Shown: positions 46,191-56,021, counted from the first letter of the stretch. The stretch: 64,000 nt of DNA from Pseudohoeflea suaedae (GCF_004354915.1 NZ_SMSI01000003.1:463234-527233); one strand, 5' to 3'. Numbers and translations: made by a program. The notes: a model not told the origin generated them from the letters alone.

Positions 46191-47146
46191 TGGCTGGTCG
46201 CGGAAAATGGATATCGCTCGCCGTGCTGGCATTGCTGATCGGACTGCTGCCGCTGGTCTTTCCCTCGGGGTATTACTTCCGCGTCGGAGCCCTGATCTTC
46301 GTCAACGCGCTTTCGGTGATCGGGCTGGTGATCCTGATCGGCTATGCCGGGCAGATCAGCCTCGGGCATGCGGGTTTTGCCGGGATCGGCGCCTATGCCT
46401 GCGCGCTGGCGCCAGAACATCTCGGCCTGCATCCACTGCTGTCGCTGGTTCTGGGGGCAGGGATATCGGCTGCGATGGCGGCGCTGATCGGCAAGCCGAT
46501 CCTGCGGCTCAAGGGCTATTATCTTGCCGTGGCCACACTCGGCTTCGGCATTCTCGTTTCCATGATCCTGACCAACGAGCGGGCGCTGACCGGCGGTCCC
46601 GACGGGATGAACGTTGCCGATCCGGGGTTGCGCAGCCTGCTGCGCGACATGGGCTGGCGGCTGTCGGGCGGCGAATTCTGGTATGGCATCAGCGGTCTGG
46701 TGCTTCTGGTCGGGGCCTGGCTGGCGCTCAACCTCTTCGACAGCCCCTCGGGCCGTGCGATGCGGGCGCTGCACGGCTCGGAGGTCGCAGCCGCCACGGT
46801 GGGCGTCGATGTCGCCCGGCAGAAGCTGCGCGCCTTCGTGATATCGGCGGTCTACGCCTCGGTCGCCGGGTCGTTGCTGGCGCTGCAGAACGGCTATATC
46901 ACACCGGATGTCGCGGGCTTTCTCCACTCCGTCGAGATGGTGACGATGGCGGTGCTCGGAGGTGTCGGGTCGGTGCTCGGGGCTACCCTCGGCGCTGCGA
47001 TCCTGACGCTGCTTCCGCAGGTGCTGACCGTTTTCGCCGAATACGAGCAGCTGGTTCTCGGTCTCGTCATGGTGCTGGTGATGATCTTCCTGCCGCAGGG
47101 GCTGCTGCCCTCGATCGCGCGGCGGCTGAAAGGGAGGGACGCATGA
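46187..47146 (+). CDS. ABC transporter permease, LivM family (paa-linked importer)
   Basis: A 319-residue permease with GYAGQISLGHAGFAGIGAYACALA (LivM hallmark), LKGYYLAVATLGFGILVSMI and MAVLGGVGSVLGATLGAAIL, and about nine or ten membrane spans. Two ATGs in a row (46187 and 46190) can serve as start. The stop overlaps the LivG start by 4 bp. Confidence 0.93.
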   Translation: MMAGRGKWISLAVLALLIGLLPLVFPSGYYFRVGALIFVNALSVIGLVILIGYAGQISLGHAGFAGIGAYACALAPEHLGLHPLLSLVLGAGISAAMAALIGKPILRLKGYYLAVATLGFGILVSMILTNERALTGGPDGMNVADPGLRSLLRDMGWRLSGGEFWYGISGLVLLVGAWLALNLFDSPSGRAMRALHGSEVAAATVGVDVARQKLRAFVISAVYASVAGSLLALQNGYITPDVAGFLHSVEMVTMAVLGGVGSVLGATLGAAILTLLPQVLTVFAEYEQLVLGLVMVLVMIFLPQGLLPSIARRLKGRDA

Positions 47147-47928
47147 GCCTTCTGCAAGTCTCGGGCCTTGGCATCAGCTTCGGCGGGGTGAAGGCGGTCG
47201 AAGATGTGAGCTTTGCAGTCGCCCCCGGCGAGATCGTTTCGGTCATCGGGCCGAACGGGGCCGGGAAGACCACGCTCTTCAACATGATCTCCGGCATCTA
47301 CCTGCCCGGCCGCGGGTCCGTTTCCCTGGACGGAACCGATGTGACGGGCGTCCCGCCCCACCGGCTGGCCGAGATGGGATTGTCGCGCACGTTCCAGAAC
47401 CTGCAGATCTTTCAGGAGATGACGGTGCTCGACAACGTGCTGGCCGGTTATCATCTCTCCGAGCGCGGTTCGGTCTGGGCCGACCTTCTGTCCTTGCCAG
47501 GCATGCGCCGCCGCGCCGCCCGGGCTCGCGCCGGCGCGCATCAACTTCTGAAGCGGGTGCGGCTCGACGACAAGGCCGATCAGATCGCTGGCAACCTCAG
47601 CTACGGCGCGCTCAAGCGGCTCGAAATCGCGCGTGCGCTGGCCCTGGAGCCGCGGATCCTGCTGCTCGACGAACCGGCGGCGGGGTGCAACGCCGTCGAG
47701 ACCGAGGAGATCGACCATCTGATTGCCGAGCTCTCGGCCTCGGGCATCGCGATATTGCTGGTCGAGCACGACATGAAGCTGGTGATGCGTATTTCGAACC
47801 ATATCGTGGTGCTTGACCACGGCGAGAAAATCGCCGAGGGCGAGCCCTCCACCGTGTCGCGCGATCCTGCCGTGATCGCGGCCTATCTCGGCACCCAGGA
47901 AGAGGAGCAGGCCGATGCTGACGGTTGA
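47143..47928 (+). CDS. ABC transporter ATP-binding protein, LivG family (paa-linked importer)
   Basis: A 261-residue ATPase with Walker A GPNGAGKTTLFN, LSRTFQNLQIFQEMTVLDNVL, signature NLSYGALKRLEIARALALEP, Walker B LLLDEPAAG and LLVEHDMKLVMRIS. AGGGAGGGACGC precedes the ATG. The end overlaps the LivF gene by 14 bp. Confidence 0.93.
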   Translation: MSLLQVSGLGISFGGVKAVEDVSFAVAPGEIVSVIGPNGAGKTTLFNMISGIYLPGRGSVSLDGTDVTGVPPHRLAEMGLSRTFQNLQIFQEMTVLDNVLAGYHLSERGSVWADLLSLPGMRRRAARARAGAHQLLKRVRLDDKADQIAGNLSYGALKRLEIARALALEPRILLLDEPAAGCNAVETEEIDHLIAELSASGIAILLVEHDMKLVMRISNHIVVLDHGEKIAEGEPSTVSRDPAVIAAYLGTQEEEQADADG

Positions 47929-48616
47929 GGGGCTGCGCTCGCGCTACGGGCGGATCGAGGTGTTGCACGGGCTGGACCTGAAGGTCAGCCAGGGCGAGAT
48001 CGTGACCGTGGTCGGCGCCAATGGCGCGGGCAAGACGACGCTGCTGAAATGCCTGTCTGGCACACAGCCCGCAAGCGACGGCACCATCGTCTTTCGTGGC
48101 CAAAGCCTGACCGCGGTCCCGTCCCACAAGCGGCTGAAGCTGGGGCTTGCACAGTCTCCGGAGGGGCGGCAGATCTTCACGAATCTCTCGGTCGAGGAGA
48201 ACCTGCGCCTGGGCGCGTTCCTCTTCGCCGATGATCAGGTCGATCGCGACATGGCCGACGCCTTCGCCATGTTCCCGATCCTGAAGGAAAAACGCAATCT
48301 GGCAGCCGGCGGGCTGTCGGGCGGCCAGCAGCAGATGCTGGCCATCGCGCGGGCGCTGATGGGCCGTCCGCACTGCCTGCTGCTGGACGAGCCCTCGATG
48401 GGGCTGGCGCCCTTGCTGGTGGCGCAGATTTTCGATGTCGTGAAATCGCTCAAGGCGCGCGACGTCACCGTTCTGCTGGTCGAACAGAATGCCTTCGGCG
48501 CGCTCAAGATCGCCGACCGCGGCTATGTGATGGAAACAGGGCGGATTACCATCAGCGGGCCCGCCGCCGACCTCATCGCCGATCCACGGATCCGAGAAGC
48601 TTACCTGGGACTTTGA
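47915..48616 (+). CDS. ABC transporter ATP-binding protein, LivF family (paa-linked importer)
   Basis: A 233-residue ATPase with Walker A GANGAGKTTLLK, signature LSGGQQQMLAIARALMGRP, Walker B LLLDEPSMGLAP and LLVEQNAFGAL. GAAGAGGAGCAGGCC lies upstream of its ATG. It completes the K-H-M-G-F importer and is followed 3 bp later by the fused beta-oxidation gene. Confidence 0.94.
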   Translation: MLTVEGLRSRYGRIEVLHGLDLKVSQGEIVTVVGANGAGKTTLLKCLSGTQPASDGTIVFRGQSLTAVPSHKRLKLGLAQSPEGRQIFTNLSVEENLRLGAFLFADDQVDRDMADAFAMFPILKEKRNLAAGGLSGGQQQMLAIARALMGRPHCLLLDEPSMGLAPLLVAQIFDVVKSLKARDVTVLLVEQNAFGALKIADRGYVMETGRITISGPAADLIADPRIREAYLGL

Positions 48617-48619
48617 GAC

Positions 48620-50575
48620 ATGACACTTCTGAGCCTGCGCCGCGATAACGAGATCGCCGTCGTTACCCTGGACAATCCGCCGGTCAATGCGATCTCCGGG
48701 GAGGTGCGCAAGGGGCTGGTCGATCTTGCCGATCAGTTGGATGCAGACCCATCCGTGCGCGCAGTGGTGCTGATCTGCGCCGGTCGCACCTTCATCGCGG
48801 GCGCCGATGTGCGCGAGTTCGGCAAGGTGCCGGTTCCGCCGCACCTGCCGGACGTCGTGGACCGGATCGAGGCGGCGAAGAAGCCCTGGGTCGCTGCAAT
48901 TCATGGAACGGCTCTCGGCGGCGGGTTGGAGATCGCAATGGGCTGCCGGTTCCGCGTGGCAGTGGGGAGTGCCAGGGTTGGTCTGCCGGAAGTCAATCTC
49001 GGCATCATCCCCGGCGCCTCCGGGACCGTGCGTACGCCTCGGCTTGCAGGCGTCGAAACGGCCGTCGAGATGGTGACCGGCGGCAAGCCGCTGTCCGCAG
49101 CGGAGGCACTGGATGCGGGGCTGCTGGATCTCGTGGTCGGCGCCGACCTCGAAGCCGCGGCGATCGCCTTTGTCCGTCAGGCGCTGACTGCGGAGCTGCC
49201 GCAGCCGGTTTCTGCCCGCGCGCTGGAGCCCGTGTCCGAGGCGTTCTGGCAGGCAGCGCGCAAGACCGCCGCCAAGGCCGGCCATCAGGCGCCGCTGCGG
49301 GCGCTCGAGTGCATCCGTTTCGCGACCGAGAACGACTTCGCCGCGTCGATGGCGCAGGAGCGGCAAACCTTTCTCGACCTTCGCGGCTCGGACGAGGCCG
49401 CGGCCCTGCGCTATGTCTTCTTCGCCGAGCGCGCGGCGCCGAAGCCTGCCGCGGTGAAAGGAACCGAGCCGCGCGCCTTCGCCACCATCGGCGTTGTCGG
49501 CGGCGGCACGATGGGTGCGGGCATCGCCGCTGCCTGCCGCGAGGCGGGGATGAAGATCATCCTGATCGAACGGAATGCCGAAGCCGTCGCGCGGGGACTG
49601 GAGAACATCGACAGGATCTTTGCTGGCGGGGTCAAGCGCGGCAAGCTTAGCGAGGAGGGCCGGGCCGACCGGATGGCAGGGGTGCGCGGCAGTTCCGACT
49701 ATGGCGATCTGGCAGCCGCCGACCTGGTCATCGAAGCCGTCTTCGAGGATCTCGCGGTCAAGCGCAGCGTCTTCGCCGAACTCGACCGTGTCTGCAGGCC
49801 CGATGCGATCCTTGCGACCAATACCTCCTATATCGACCCCCGCCTGATCGCCGAGGGCCTGTCCAATCCCGACCGCTTCATCGGGCTGCATTTCTTCAGT
49901 CCTGCCCACATCATGAAGCTGCTGGAAATCGTGCCGGCCCCCGATACCGCGCCGGACGTTCTGGCAACAGGTTTCGCGCTCGGACGGGCGCTGAAGAAAA
50001 TTCCCGTTCAGGCCGGGATCTGCGAAGGCTTCATCGGCAACCGGATCCTCAAGCGCTATCGCGCCGAGGCCGAGGGCCTTGTGACGCAAGGCGTGCCAAT
50101 TGCCGAAGTGGATGCCGCAATGCGCGATTACGGCTTCAAGATGGGGCCGTTCGAGGCGCAGGATCTCGGTGGTCTGGATATCGCCTTCCTGCAGCGCGAA
50201 GGGGCTCGTGCCGCCGGACAGATAGTGGCTGAAACGCTCGGCGACATTCTTGTACATGCCGGGCGCAAGGGGCAGAAAGCCGGTGCCGGCTGGTACGACT
50301 ACGCCGAGGGAGACCGGACGCCGCTTCCATCGGACAAGGTGGCCGCGCTTCTGGGGAGCCGCATATCGGACAATCCCTCTCGGCCCTCATCCCGCGCGGA
50401 TATCGCGCGGCATCTTGTGGGAACCATGAATGCCGAAGGGCAGGCGATCCTGTCCGAAGGCATCGCGACATGTGCCGAGGACATCGATCTGGTCGAAATC
50501 CACGGCTACGGTTTTCCCCGCTGGAAGGGTGGGCCGATGTTTGCTTTCCGGGCAACGGGAGATTCAGCGGAGTAG
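48620..50575 (+). CDS. Fused enoyl-CoA hydratase / 3-hydroxyacyl-CoA dehydrogenase (serves as PaaF plus PaaH)
   Basis: A 651-residue FadJ-like fusion. The N-terminal crotonase domain has HGTALGGGLEIAMGCRFRVA and LPEVNLGIIPGASGTVRTPRL with the catalytic glutamates; the NAD domain has IGVVGGGTMGAGIAAACREAGMKIILIE (from about residue 289) and the 3-hydroxyacyl-CoA dehydrogenase segment DRFIGLHFFSPAHIMKLLEIV. No separate paaF or paaH gene is seen in the window, so this protein probably hydrates and oxidises 2,3-dehydroadipyl-CoA in the lower phenylacetate pathway. It is in the same operon as paaN and the importer. Confidence 0.9.
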   Translation: MTLLSLRRDNEIAVVTLDNPPVNAISGEVRKGLVDLADQLDADPSVRAVVLICAGRTFIAGADVREFGKVPVPPHLPDVVDRIEAAKKPWVAAIHGTALGGGLEIAMGCRFRVAVGSARVGLPEVNLGIIPGASGTVRTPRLAGVETAVEMVTGGKPLSAAEALDAGLLDLVVGADLEAAAIAFVRQALTAELPQPVSARALEPVSEAFWQAARKTAAKAGHQAPLRALECIRFATENDFAASMAQERQTFLDLRGSDEAAALRYVFFAERAAPKPAAVKGTEPRAFATIGVVGGGTMGAGIAAACREAGMKIILIERNAEAVARGLENIDRIFAGGVKRGKLSEEGRADRMAGVRGSSDYGDLAAADLVIEAVFEDLAVKRSVFAELDRVCRPDAILATNTSYIDPRLIAEGLSNPDRFIGLHFFSPAHIMKLLEIVPAPDTAPDVLATGFALGRALKKIPVQAGICEGFIGNRILKRYRAEAEGLVTQGVPIAEVDAAMRDYGFKMGPFEAQDLGGLDIAFLQREGARAAGQIVAETLGDILVHAGRKGQKAGAGWYDYAEGDRTPLPSDKVAALLGSRISDNPSRPSSRADIARHLVGTMNAEGQAILSEGIATCAEDIDLVEIHGYGFPRWKGGPMFAFRATGDSAE

Positions 50576-50685
50576 GGGGCGCGAAGTAACGCGTCGTAGA
50601 TTCCAAATCACCCTCAACAGCTTTCAGGCAGCGCCGTTTGCCTGTTTCGCAGTCTGGTGAATGGCTTCACTCCGGATCGGGCAGC

Positions 50686-51045
50686 CTATCCGGCGATCCT
50701 GATCTCACCGGACATATCTGCAAGAGGAACGGGGACGAGCGTGCACCCCAAACCCTCGCCGCCGATCCCAGCGCCGGTGTGTGCGTCGAACATTGCGCCA
50801 TGGGCGCTGCACATCAGCTTCGTGCCGTCCGCCGACAGCACCTGCGCACTTCGGTAATCGAGAGGCAGGTACTGATGCGGGCACATGTTGACGTAGCCCC
50901 TTATCTCCCCGCCGATACGCACGAGCAGCAGGGGAAAGTCCCCCGCTGCCGTATTGATCGTCATCGTAACCGCGCCCTGGACATCGGCCGCCTTGGCGAC
51001 AACGGTCCCCGCCGCGGGGGAGGTCGAGAGGTCACTCCACTTCAT
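50686..51045 (-). CDS. Small Rieske [2Fe-2S] protein linked to hpd
   Basis: A 119-residue soluble Rieske domain with the ligand boxes CPHQYLPLDY (about 54-63) and CSAHGAMFD (about 83-91), i.e. CxH...CxxH. No membrane anchor or signal peptide is seen. Its ATG overlaps the hpd stop by 4 bp, so it is made with 4-hydroxyphenylpyruvate dioxygenase. That enzyme needs no ferredoxin, so the partner is unclear; it could serve another oxygenase or keep iron of the dioxygenase reduced. Confidence 0.85.
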   Translation of the reverse strand: MKWSDLSTSPAAGTVVAKAADVQGAVTMTINTAAGDFPLLLVRIGGEIRGYVNMCPHQYLPLDYRSAQVLSADGTKLMCSAHGAMFDAHTGAGIGGEGLGCTLVPVPLADMSGEIRIAG

Positions 51046-52154
51046 TCGGCGGCATCGGCCTTGAGAACGCCGCGGCGTACCTGATCTTCCTCGATCGATT
51101 CGAAGAGCGCCCGGAAATTGCCTTCGCCAAATCCGTCGTCGCCCTTGCGCTGAATGAATTCGAAGAAAATCGGCCCGATCACCGTCTTGGAGAAAATCTG
51201 AAGCAGCACGCGGGTTTGACCGCCGCCGACGACACCTTCGCCGTCTATCAGGATGCCGCGCTTCTGCATCCGGTCGATGGGTTCCTCGTGCCCCTTCACG
51301 CGGGCGCGGCTCATCTCGTAATAGGTCGCGGGCGGGCCAGGCATGAATTCCAGGCCCGCATCGGCGATCCGATCGGTGCCGCCATAGATATCGTTGGTCG
51401 CAATGGCGATGTGCTGGATGCCTTCGCCCTTGTATTCGCGCAGATATTCCTCGATCTGGCTGTTGTCGTCAGCGCTTTCGTTGATCGGAATGCGGATCTT
51501 CCCGTCAGGCGAGGTCAATGCGCGGCTGGTCAGGCCGGTCTGCTTGCCCTTGATGTCGAAATATTTGATTTCCTTGAAGTTGAAAGTTTCCGCATAGAAC
51601 TTGTACCAGGTGTTCATGTTGCCGCGGACGACGTTGTGGGTCAGGTGGTCGAGGTAATAGAACCCGAACCCTTCGGGCCGTGGATCGGCTTCGCCGAACC
51701 AGGCATAGTCCGCATCGAACGCGCTGCCTTCATCGCCGTACTTGTCGATGAAATACAGCAGTGATCCGCCGATGCCGTAAACGGCCGGAGCCTCGATCGC
51801 CTTGCCGTCGCCGGTATATTCCTCGGCCCCGAGCTCAACCGCGCGCTTCAGCGCATGCCGGGCGTCGACGACGCGCCAGCCCATCGCAGGGGCGCAGGGG
51901 CCATGCTCTTCGACGAATTTCGCGGCATGACCGGTCTTGTCGGCATTCAGCAGATAGGTGATGTCGCCCTGGCGATAGAGCGTGATGTCCTTCGACTTGT
52001 GCTTGGCCACAGGGCTGAAGCCCATCTGGCGGAAGAGCTTGTCCAGTTTCTCCGGTTCGCGGTGGGCGAACTCGACAAACGAGAAGCCGTCGGTGCCGGC
52101 CGGGTTGCTGTCGGAAATTTCGGCTTTCGGGGCGTCGTGCGGGAAAGGGCCCAT
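51042..52154 (-). CDS. hpd: 4-Hydroxyphenylpyruvate dioxygenase
   Basis: A 370-residue vicinal-oxygen-chelate dioxygenase that makes homogentisate from 4-hydroxyphenylpyruvate. The three iron ligands are visible as the His in YYLDHLTHNV, the His in EGIQHIAIATNDI and the Glu in GPIFFEFIQRKGDDGFGEGNF. I choose the ATG at 52152-52154 with GGAGGAG about 6 nt upstream, over a longer frame that starts MKEETD. It is divergent from an Lrp-type regulator. Confidence 0.95.
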   Translation of the reverse strand: MGPFPHDAPKAEISDSNPAGTDGFSFVEFAHREPEKLDKLFRQMGFSPVAKHKSKDITLYRQGDITYLLNADKTGHAAKFVEEHGPCAPAMGWRVVDARHALKRAVELGAEEYTGDGKAIEAPAVYGIGGSLLYFIDKYGDEGSAFDADYAWFGEADPRPEGFGFYYLDHLTHNVVRGNMNTWYKFYAETFNFKEIKYFDIKGKQTGLTSRALTSPDGKIRIPINESADDNSQIEEYLREYKGEGIQHIAIATNDIYGGTDRIADAGLEFMPGPPATYYEMSRARVKGHEEPIDRMQKRGILIDGEGVVGGGQTRVLLQIFSKTVIGPIFFEFIQRKGDDGFGEGNFRALFESIEEDQVRRGVLKADAAE

Positions 52155-52271
52155 GTCAGTCTCCTCCTTCAATGGTTGACAGGAGTGTAGGCCGGGCGGC
52201 GTGCGCAGAGCGTGTATATTGATCCTTCACCTTCTCATCATATGCGTGAAACTTGCGATTAATCATCTGAA

Positions 52272-52288
52272 ATGCATAATAAATGCAT
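52272..52288. promoter_or_regulatory. ATGCAT dyad between hpd and the Lrp-type gene
   Basis: ATGCAT-AATAA-ATGCAT forms a perfect inverted repeat in the 179-bp divergent region, 46 bp before the Lrp-type start. Its AT-rich dyad form fits an Lrp/AsnC binding site controlling both genes; binding is inferred. Confidence 0.45.
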
Positions 52289-52333
52289 ATCGGCGCCAAG
52301 TCGCGCACGGAGCAGGCGAAGAAGGAGGGGTAT

Positions 52334-52816
52334 ATGACGCTTGACGGTTTTGACATCGCGATCCTTCGAGCTCTCCAGCAGGATGGGGCGATGACCAACG
52401 CGACGCTGTCGGAACGGGTCAATCTCTCCGCCTCGCAATGCTCTCGCCGCCGTGCCGCGCTGGAAGCCGCGTCGCTGATTGCGGGCTATTCGGCCCGCCT
52501 CGATGCCGCGAAGCTGGGCTTCGGCTTCCGTGCGATCGTAAGGGTGAACCTTCGCAGTCACGGCGGGGGCAGCGAAAGCGGCTTTGCCAAGTTTATCGCG
52601 CGTTGCTCCGAAGTGCGTGCGGCCTTTTCCGTTTCGGGAGATGCCGACTATATTTTCGATGTTCGCACGCCGGATCTGGGAAGCTTTGCGGCTTTCATCC
52701 ACGAGCAGCTGCTGCCACACGAACTGGTGGCACAGGTCCGTTCCGAGATCGTTCTCAAGACGTTGAAGGACGAGCCGGGGGTCGATCTTTCACGGCTTCC
52801 GGCGCCGCAGCGCTGA
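52334..52816 (+). CDS. Lrp/AsnC-family transcriptional regulator next to hpd
   Basis: A 160-residue protein: MTLDGFDIAILRALQQDGAMTN, helix-turn-helix LSERVNLSASQCSRRRAALEAASL (residues about 26-49), RAM domain from about residue 70 (FRAIVRVNLRS, then FSVSGDADYIFDVRTPDLGSF). GGAGGGG precedes the ATG. It is divergent from hpd and probably regulates it in response to tyrosine or a product. The last 62 bp overlap the convergent maiA gene. Confidence 0.9.
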   Translation: MTLDGFDIAILRALQQDGAMTNATLSERVNLSASQCSRRRAALEAASLIAGYSARLDAAKLGFGFRAIVRVNLRSHGGGSESGFAKFIARCSEVRAAFSVSGDADYIFDVRTPDLGSFAAFIHEQLLPHELVAQVRSEIVLKTLKDEPGVDLSRLPAPQR

Positions 52817-53408
52817 AAGCCGGATGGGTGGCGCAGGCCGCCTCGATCCGTGTGAGCTTCGGCATGTCGTCCAGGGGCACGCTCCAGCGGGCGGCGTTGT
52901 AGAGTTGCGGCGCAATGCAGATATCGGCCAGCGTCGGGGTCTCGCCCATCGCAAAGCCGTCGCCTTCGGGAAGCAGCGCTTCGCAGGCCGACAGCCCGCG
53001 GTGGATGAAATGCTGCATCCACTCGGTCCGGACGGGCTCTGCCTCTCCGGCGATCCCCATGACCCGTGCCACCACCGAGGGATTGCAGACCGGGTGAGTG
53101 TCCATCGCGACGATGTGGGCGATCCGGCGGATCTGTGCCCGTCGCACAGCATCGCCGGGCAGCAGGCCGAGGCCGCGCGTCTCGTCGAGATATTCGACGA
53201 TGGCCAGCGACTGGCTCAGACGCTGGCCATCGATGTCGAGCACAGGCACGAAGCCTTGCGGGTTGCGGGCAATATGGTCGTCGCCGCGCTGTTCGCCGCT
53301 GAGCAGGTCGACGGGAACCGACCTGTAGGCGATGCCCGCCAGATTGAGGGCGATGCGCACGCGGTAAGCGGCGGTGGATCGCCAGTAGTCCCAGATCACG
53401 ACGTCCAT
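52755..53408 (-). CDS. maiA: Maleylacetoacetate isomerase
   Basis: A 217-residue zeta-class glutathione S-transferase. It shows YWRSTAAYRVRIALNLAGI (active-site Ser in the SSxxxR-like position, here RSTAAYR) and PQGFVPVLDIDGQRLSQSLAIVEYLDE, the glutathione-binding segment. It isomerises maleylacetoacetate to fumarylacetoacetate. It starts 3 bp after fahA, in the hmgA-fahA-maiA operon, and overlaps the convergent Lrp-type gene by 62 bp. Confidence 0.93.
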   Translation of the reverse strand: MDVVIWDYWRSTAAYRVRIALNLAGIAYRSVPVDLLSGEQRGDDHIARNPQGFVPVLDIDGQRLSQSLAIVEYLDETRGLGLLPGDAVRRAQIRRIAHIVAMDTHPVCNPSVVARVMGIAGEAEPVRTEWMQHFIHRGLSACEALLPEGDGFAMGETPTLADICIAPQLYNAARWSVPLDDMPKLTRIEAACATHPAFSAAAPEAVKDRPPARPSTS

Positions 53409-53411
53409 TTC

Positions 53412-54641
53412 TCAGATCCTTGCCGGCAGGATCGTGCCGGTGCACCGTCCGAACCCGATGCGGTAGCCGTCGCCCTGGGCGTGACCGGCAAGGGTCAGCG
53501 TATCGCCATCCTCGATGAAGGTCCGTTGCTCTCCACCCGGCAGGCTGATGGGGTTCTTGCCGCCCCAGGTCATCTCCAGCAGAGAGCCGTAGCTGTCGGG
53601 TGTCGGACCGGAGATCGTGCCGGATCCGAGGAGGTCGCCGGTGCGCATCGCGCAGCCCGACGAGGCGTGATGCGTCAGCTGCTGGGCCGCCGAATAATAG
53701 AGCTCGCGCATATTCGTGCGACTGACGACATGGCCGTTCATCTCGACCGACAGGTGCAGGTCGTAATTGCCGGGGAAGTCTTCGCTGAGATAGGGCAGCA
53801 ATTCCTTCTCACGCGGCGGCGTATCCACCGCGAAGGGGGCAAGGGCGGCGCGGGTGACGATCCAGGGGCTTATCGAAGTGGCGAAGGCCTTGGCCTGGAA
53901 GGGGCCAAGCGGCTGGTATTCCCAGGCCTGCAGATCGCGCGCCGACCAGTCGTTCAACAGGACATAGCCGAAGATCATGTCCTGCGCCTGGGCCGTCGTG
54001 ATCGGCTCGCCCATTTTCGAGGGTGTGCCGACGATGGCACCCATCTCGAGCTCGATGTCCAGCCGCCTGCTGGGGCCGAAGCTCGGGACATCCGCATCGG
54101 GCGCCCTGGTCTGGCCGTTCGGGCGGCGAATGTCCGTACCGGACACCACCACGGTCGAAGCGCGCCCGTTGTAACCGATGGGGATGTGAAGCCAGTTGGG
54201 CGGCAGCGCGTTCTCGGGCCCCCGGAACATCGTGCCGACATTCGTGGCGTGGCTCTTGCTCGCGTAAAAGTCGGTATATTCCGCAACCGTGATCGGCAGG
54301 TGAAGGGTCGCGCTATCCATCGGGTGCAGCATGTCGGCCAGCGTTTCCCTCCCCGCAGCGCCTTCCGACAAAAGATCGGTCAGGGTTCGGCGAAAGGCGG
54401 CCCATGTCGCGGGACCTGCCGCCATGAGCGGGTTCCACGCCCCTTGCCCAAGCAGGCCGCCGGTTCCAGTCAGACCGGCCGCCTCGGCGGCCTGGACGTC
54501 GAGGATCATGTCGCCGATCGCCACTCCGCAACGCGGTGCCGTGCCGCTTGTCGAGAAGACGCCATAGGGCAGGTTGTTCAGCGGAAAATCGGTTTCGGGG
54601 CTATTGGCCGATTCGACCCAGCTTTTGAGATATCCCATCAT
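53412..54641 (-). CDS. fahA: Fumarylacetoacetase
   Basis: A 409-residue enzyme that splits fumarylacetoacetate into fumarate and acetoacetate. Metal-binding acidic residues occur in [19 protein letters not shown], and [20 protein letters not shown] contains the catalytic His; [27 protein letters not shown] is strongly conserved. The start overlaps the hmgA stop by 4 bp; a second ATG follows at once. Confidence 0.95.
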   Translation of the reverse strand: MMGYLKSWVESANSPETDFPLNNLPYGVFSTSGTAPRCGVAIGDMILDVQAAEAAGLTGTGGLLGQGAWNPLMAAGPATWAAFRRTLTDLLSEGAAGRETLADMLHPMDSATLHLPITVAEYTDFYASKSHATNVGTMFRGPENALPPNWLHIPIGYNGRASTVVVSGTDIRRPNGQTRAPDADVPSFGPSRRLDIELEMGAIVGTPSKMGEPITTAQAQDMIFGYVLLNDWSARDLQAWEYQPLGPFQAKAFATSISPWIVTRAALAPFAVDTPPREKELLPYLSEDFPGNYDLHLSVEMNGHVVSRTNMRELYYSAAQQLTHHASSGCAMRTGDLLGSGTISGPTPDSYGSLLEMTWGGKNPISLPGGEQRTFIEDGDTLTLAGHAQGDGYRIGFGRCTGTILPARI

Positions 54642-55972
54642 TTCACTCCCGGCGTGCCGTCGAATTTTCTTTCAAGACCATCCCAGCAGTCGACATAGTC
54701 GTCCTGCAAGGGGGCCTCCCTTGCGGCAAATTCGGTCAGGTGCTGGGGAAAGCGCGTCTCGAACATGAAGGACATCGTGTTTTCCAGCTTTTCCGGTTTG
54801 AGATCGGCGTTGGAGGCCTTCTCGAAGGCCTCGCGATCCGGGCCGTGGGGCAGCATGCAGTTGTGAAGGCTCATGCCGCCGGGCACGAAGCCCTGGGGCT
54901 TCGCGTCGTACTGCCCGTGGATATTGCCCATCAGCTCGGACATGACGTTCTTGTGGTACCAGGGCGGGCGGAAGGTGTTCTCCATGGTCATCCAGCGGTC
55001 GCGGAAGAGGACGAAGTCGATATTTGCGGTTCCCTCGACGCCCGACGGTGCGGTCAGGACGGTGAAGATCGACGGGTCCGGATGATCGAAGAGGATCGCG
55101 CCGACGGGGCAATAGGTGCGAAGGTCGTACTTCACCGGCGCGTAATTGCCGTGCCAGGCGACGACGTCCAGCGGGCTGTGGCCGATCTTGCACTCGTGGA
55201 ACTGGCCGCACCATTTGATCGTGAGCGTGGAGGGCGCGTCGCGATCCTCAAAGGCGGCAACCGGCGTCTTGAAGTCGCGCTTGTTGGCCATGCAGTTGGC
55301 ACCGATAGGACCACGGCCCGGCAATTGGAACTTCTGGCCGTAATTCTCGCAAACGAACCCGCGTGCCGGGCCTTCCAGGACCTCGACGCGGTAGACGAGG
55401 CCGCGCGGGATGATTGCGATTTCCTGCGGTGCGAGATCGATGATGCCGAGTTCCGTCGCAAACCGCAGCTTTCCCTCCTGCGGGACGATCAGGAGTTCGC
55501 TGTCCGCGGAGTAGAAATAGGCATCGCGCATTGACTGAGTCACGAGGTAGATATGCGCGGCCATGCCGGTCTGGGTGTTGACGTCGCCCGCTGTCGTCAT
55601 CGTGCGCATGCCCGTCAGCCAGGTGAGGGCGGCGTCACCGTGCGGCACCGGATCCCAGCGATACTGGCCGAGGCTGGTCACGTCGTCGATCACATGGGGC
55701 GCGCTTTTCCAGTAGGGCAGATCGATGCGGGAAAACCTGCCCTGATGGCGCACGGACGGCCGGATGCGATAGCACCAGGTGCGTTCGTTCTGGTGGCCGG
55801 GCGCGGTGAAGGCCGTGCCCGACAGCTGTTCGCCATAGAGGCCGTAATTCACCTTTTGCGGACTGTTCATCCCCTGCGGCAGGGCGCCCGGCAGCGCTTC
55901 GGTTTCGAAATCATTCCCGAAACCCGGCATGTATCGAAGCGCGGCAGGGGCGTGGCTTGCTTCACTCATCAT
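54638..55972 (-). CDS. hmgA: Homogentisate 1,2-dioxygenase
   Basis: A 444-residue cupin-type ring-cleavage dioxygenase. Typical stretches are [56 protein letters not shown] and the iron-binding region near [39 protein letters not shown] in runs. It opens homogentisate to maleylacetoacetate. AGGAAACATG precedes the start, and a MarR gene is divergent from it. Confidence 0.96.
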   Translation of the reverse strand: MMSEASHAPAALRYMPGFGNDFETEALPGALPQGMNSPQKVNYGLYGEQLSGTAFTAPGHQNERTWCYRIRPSVRHQGRFSRIDLPYWKSAPHVIDDVTSLGQYRWDPVPHGDAALTWLTGMRTMTTAGDVNTQTGMAAHIYLVTQSMRDAYFYSADSELLIVPQEGKLRFATELGIIDLAPQEIAIIPRGLVYRVEVLEGPARGFVCENYGQKFQLPGRGPIGANCMANKRDFKTPVAAFEDRDAPSTLTIKWCGQFHECKIGHSPLDVVAWHGNYAPVKYDLRTYCPVGAILFDHPDPSIFTVLTAPSGVEGTANIDFVLFRDRWMTMENTFRPPWYHKNVMSELMGNIHGQYDAKPQGFVPGGMSLHNCMLPHGPDREAFEKASNADLKPEKLENTMSFMFETRFPQHLTEFAAREAPLQDDYVDCWDGLERKFDGTPGVK

Positions 55973-56007
55973 GTTTCCTCCGTCAATTCTTGACTACCGG
56001 GGTATTT

Positions 56008-56021
56008 GTTGCATTTGTAAC
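56008..56021. promoter_or_regulatory. Candidate MarR operator between hmgA and the MarR gene
   Basis: GTTGCA-TT-TGTAAC is an inverted repeat with 5 of 6 bases matching, in the 77-bp gap between the divergent hmgA and MarR-type genes. Its size suits a MarR dimer site. Confidence 0.45.

Noticed and set aside
47612..50257. Very long minus-strand open frame (about 880 codons) antisense to the LivG, LivF and hydratase/dehydrogenase genes
   Set aside because: Its translation is low-complexity, rich in Arg, His, Gly and Asp, has no domain features and lies opposite three clear genes; it is a high-GC shadow frame.
52824..54698. About 624-codon plus-strand open frame opposite maiA and fahA
   Set aside because: No recognisable motifs and Arg/His/Asp-rich translation; the minus-strand genes are strongly supported.
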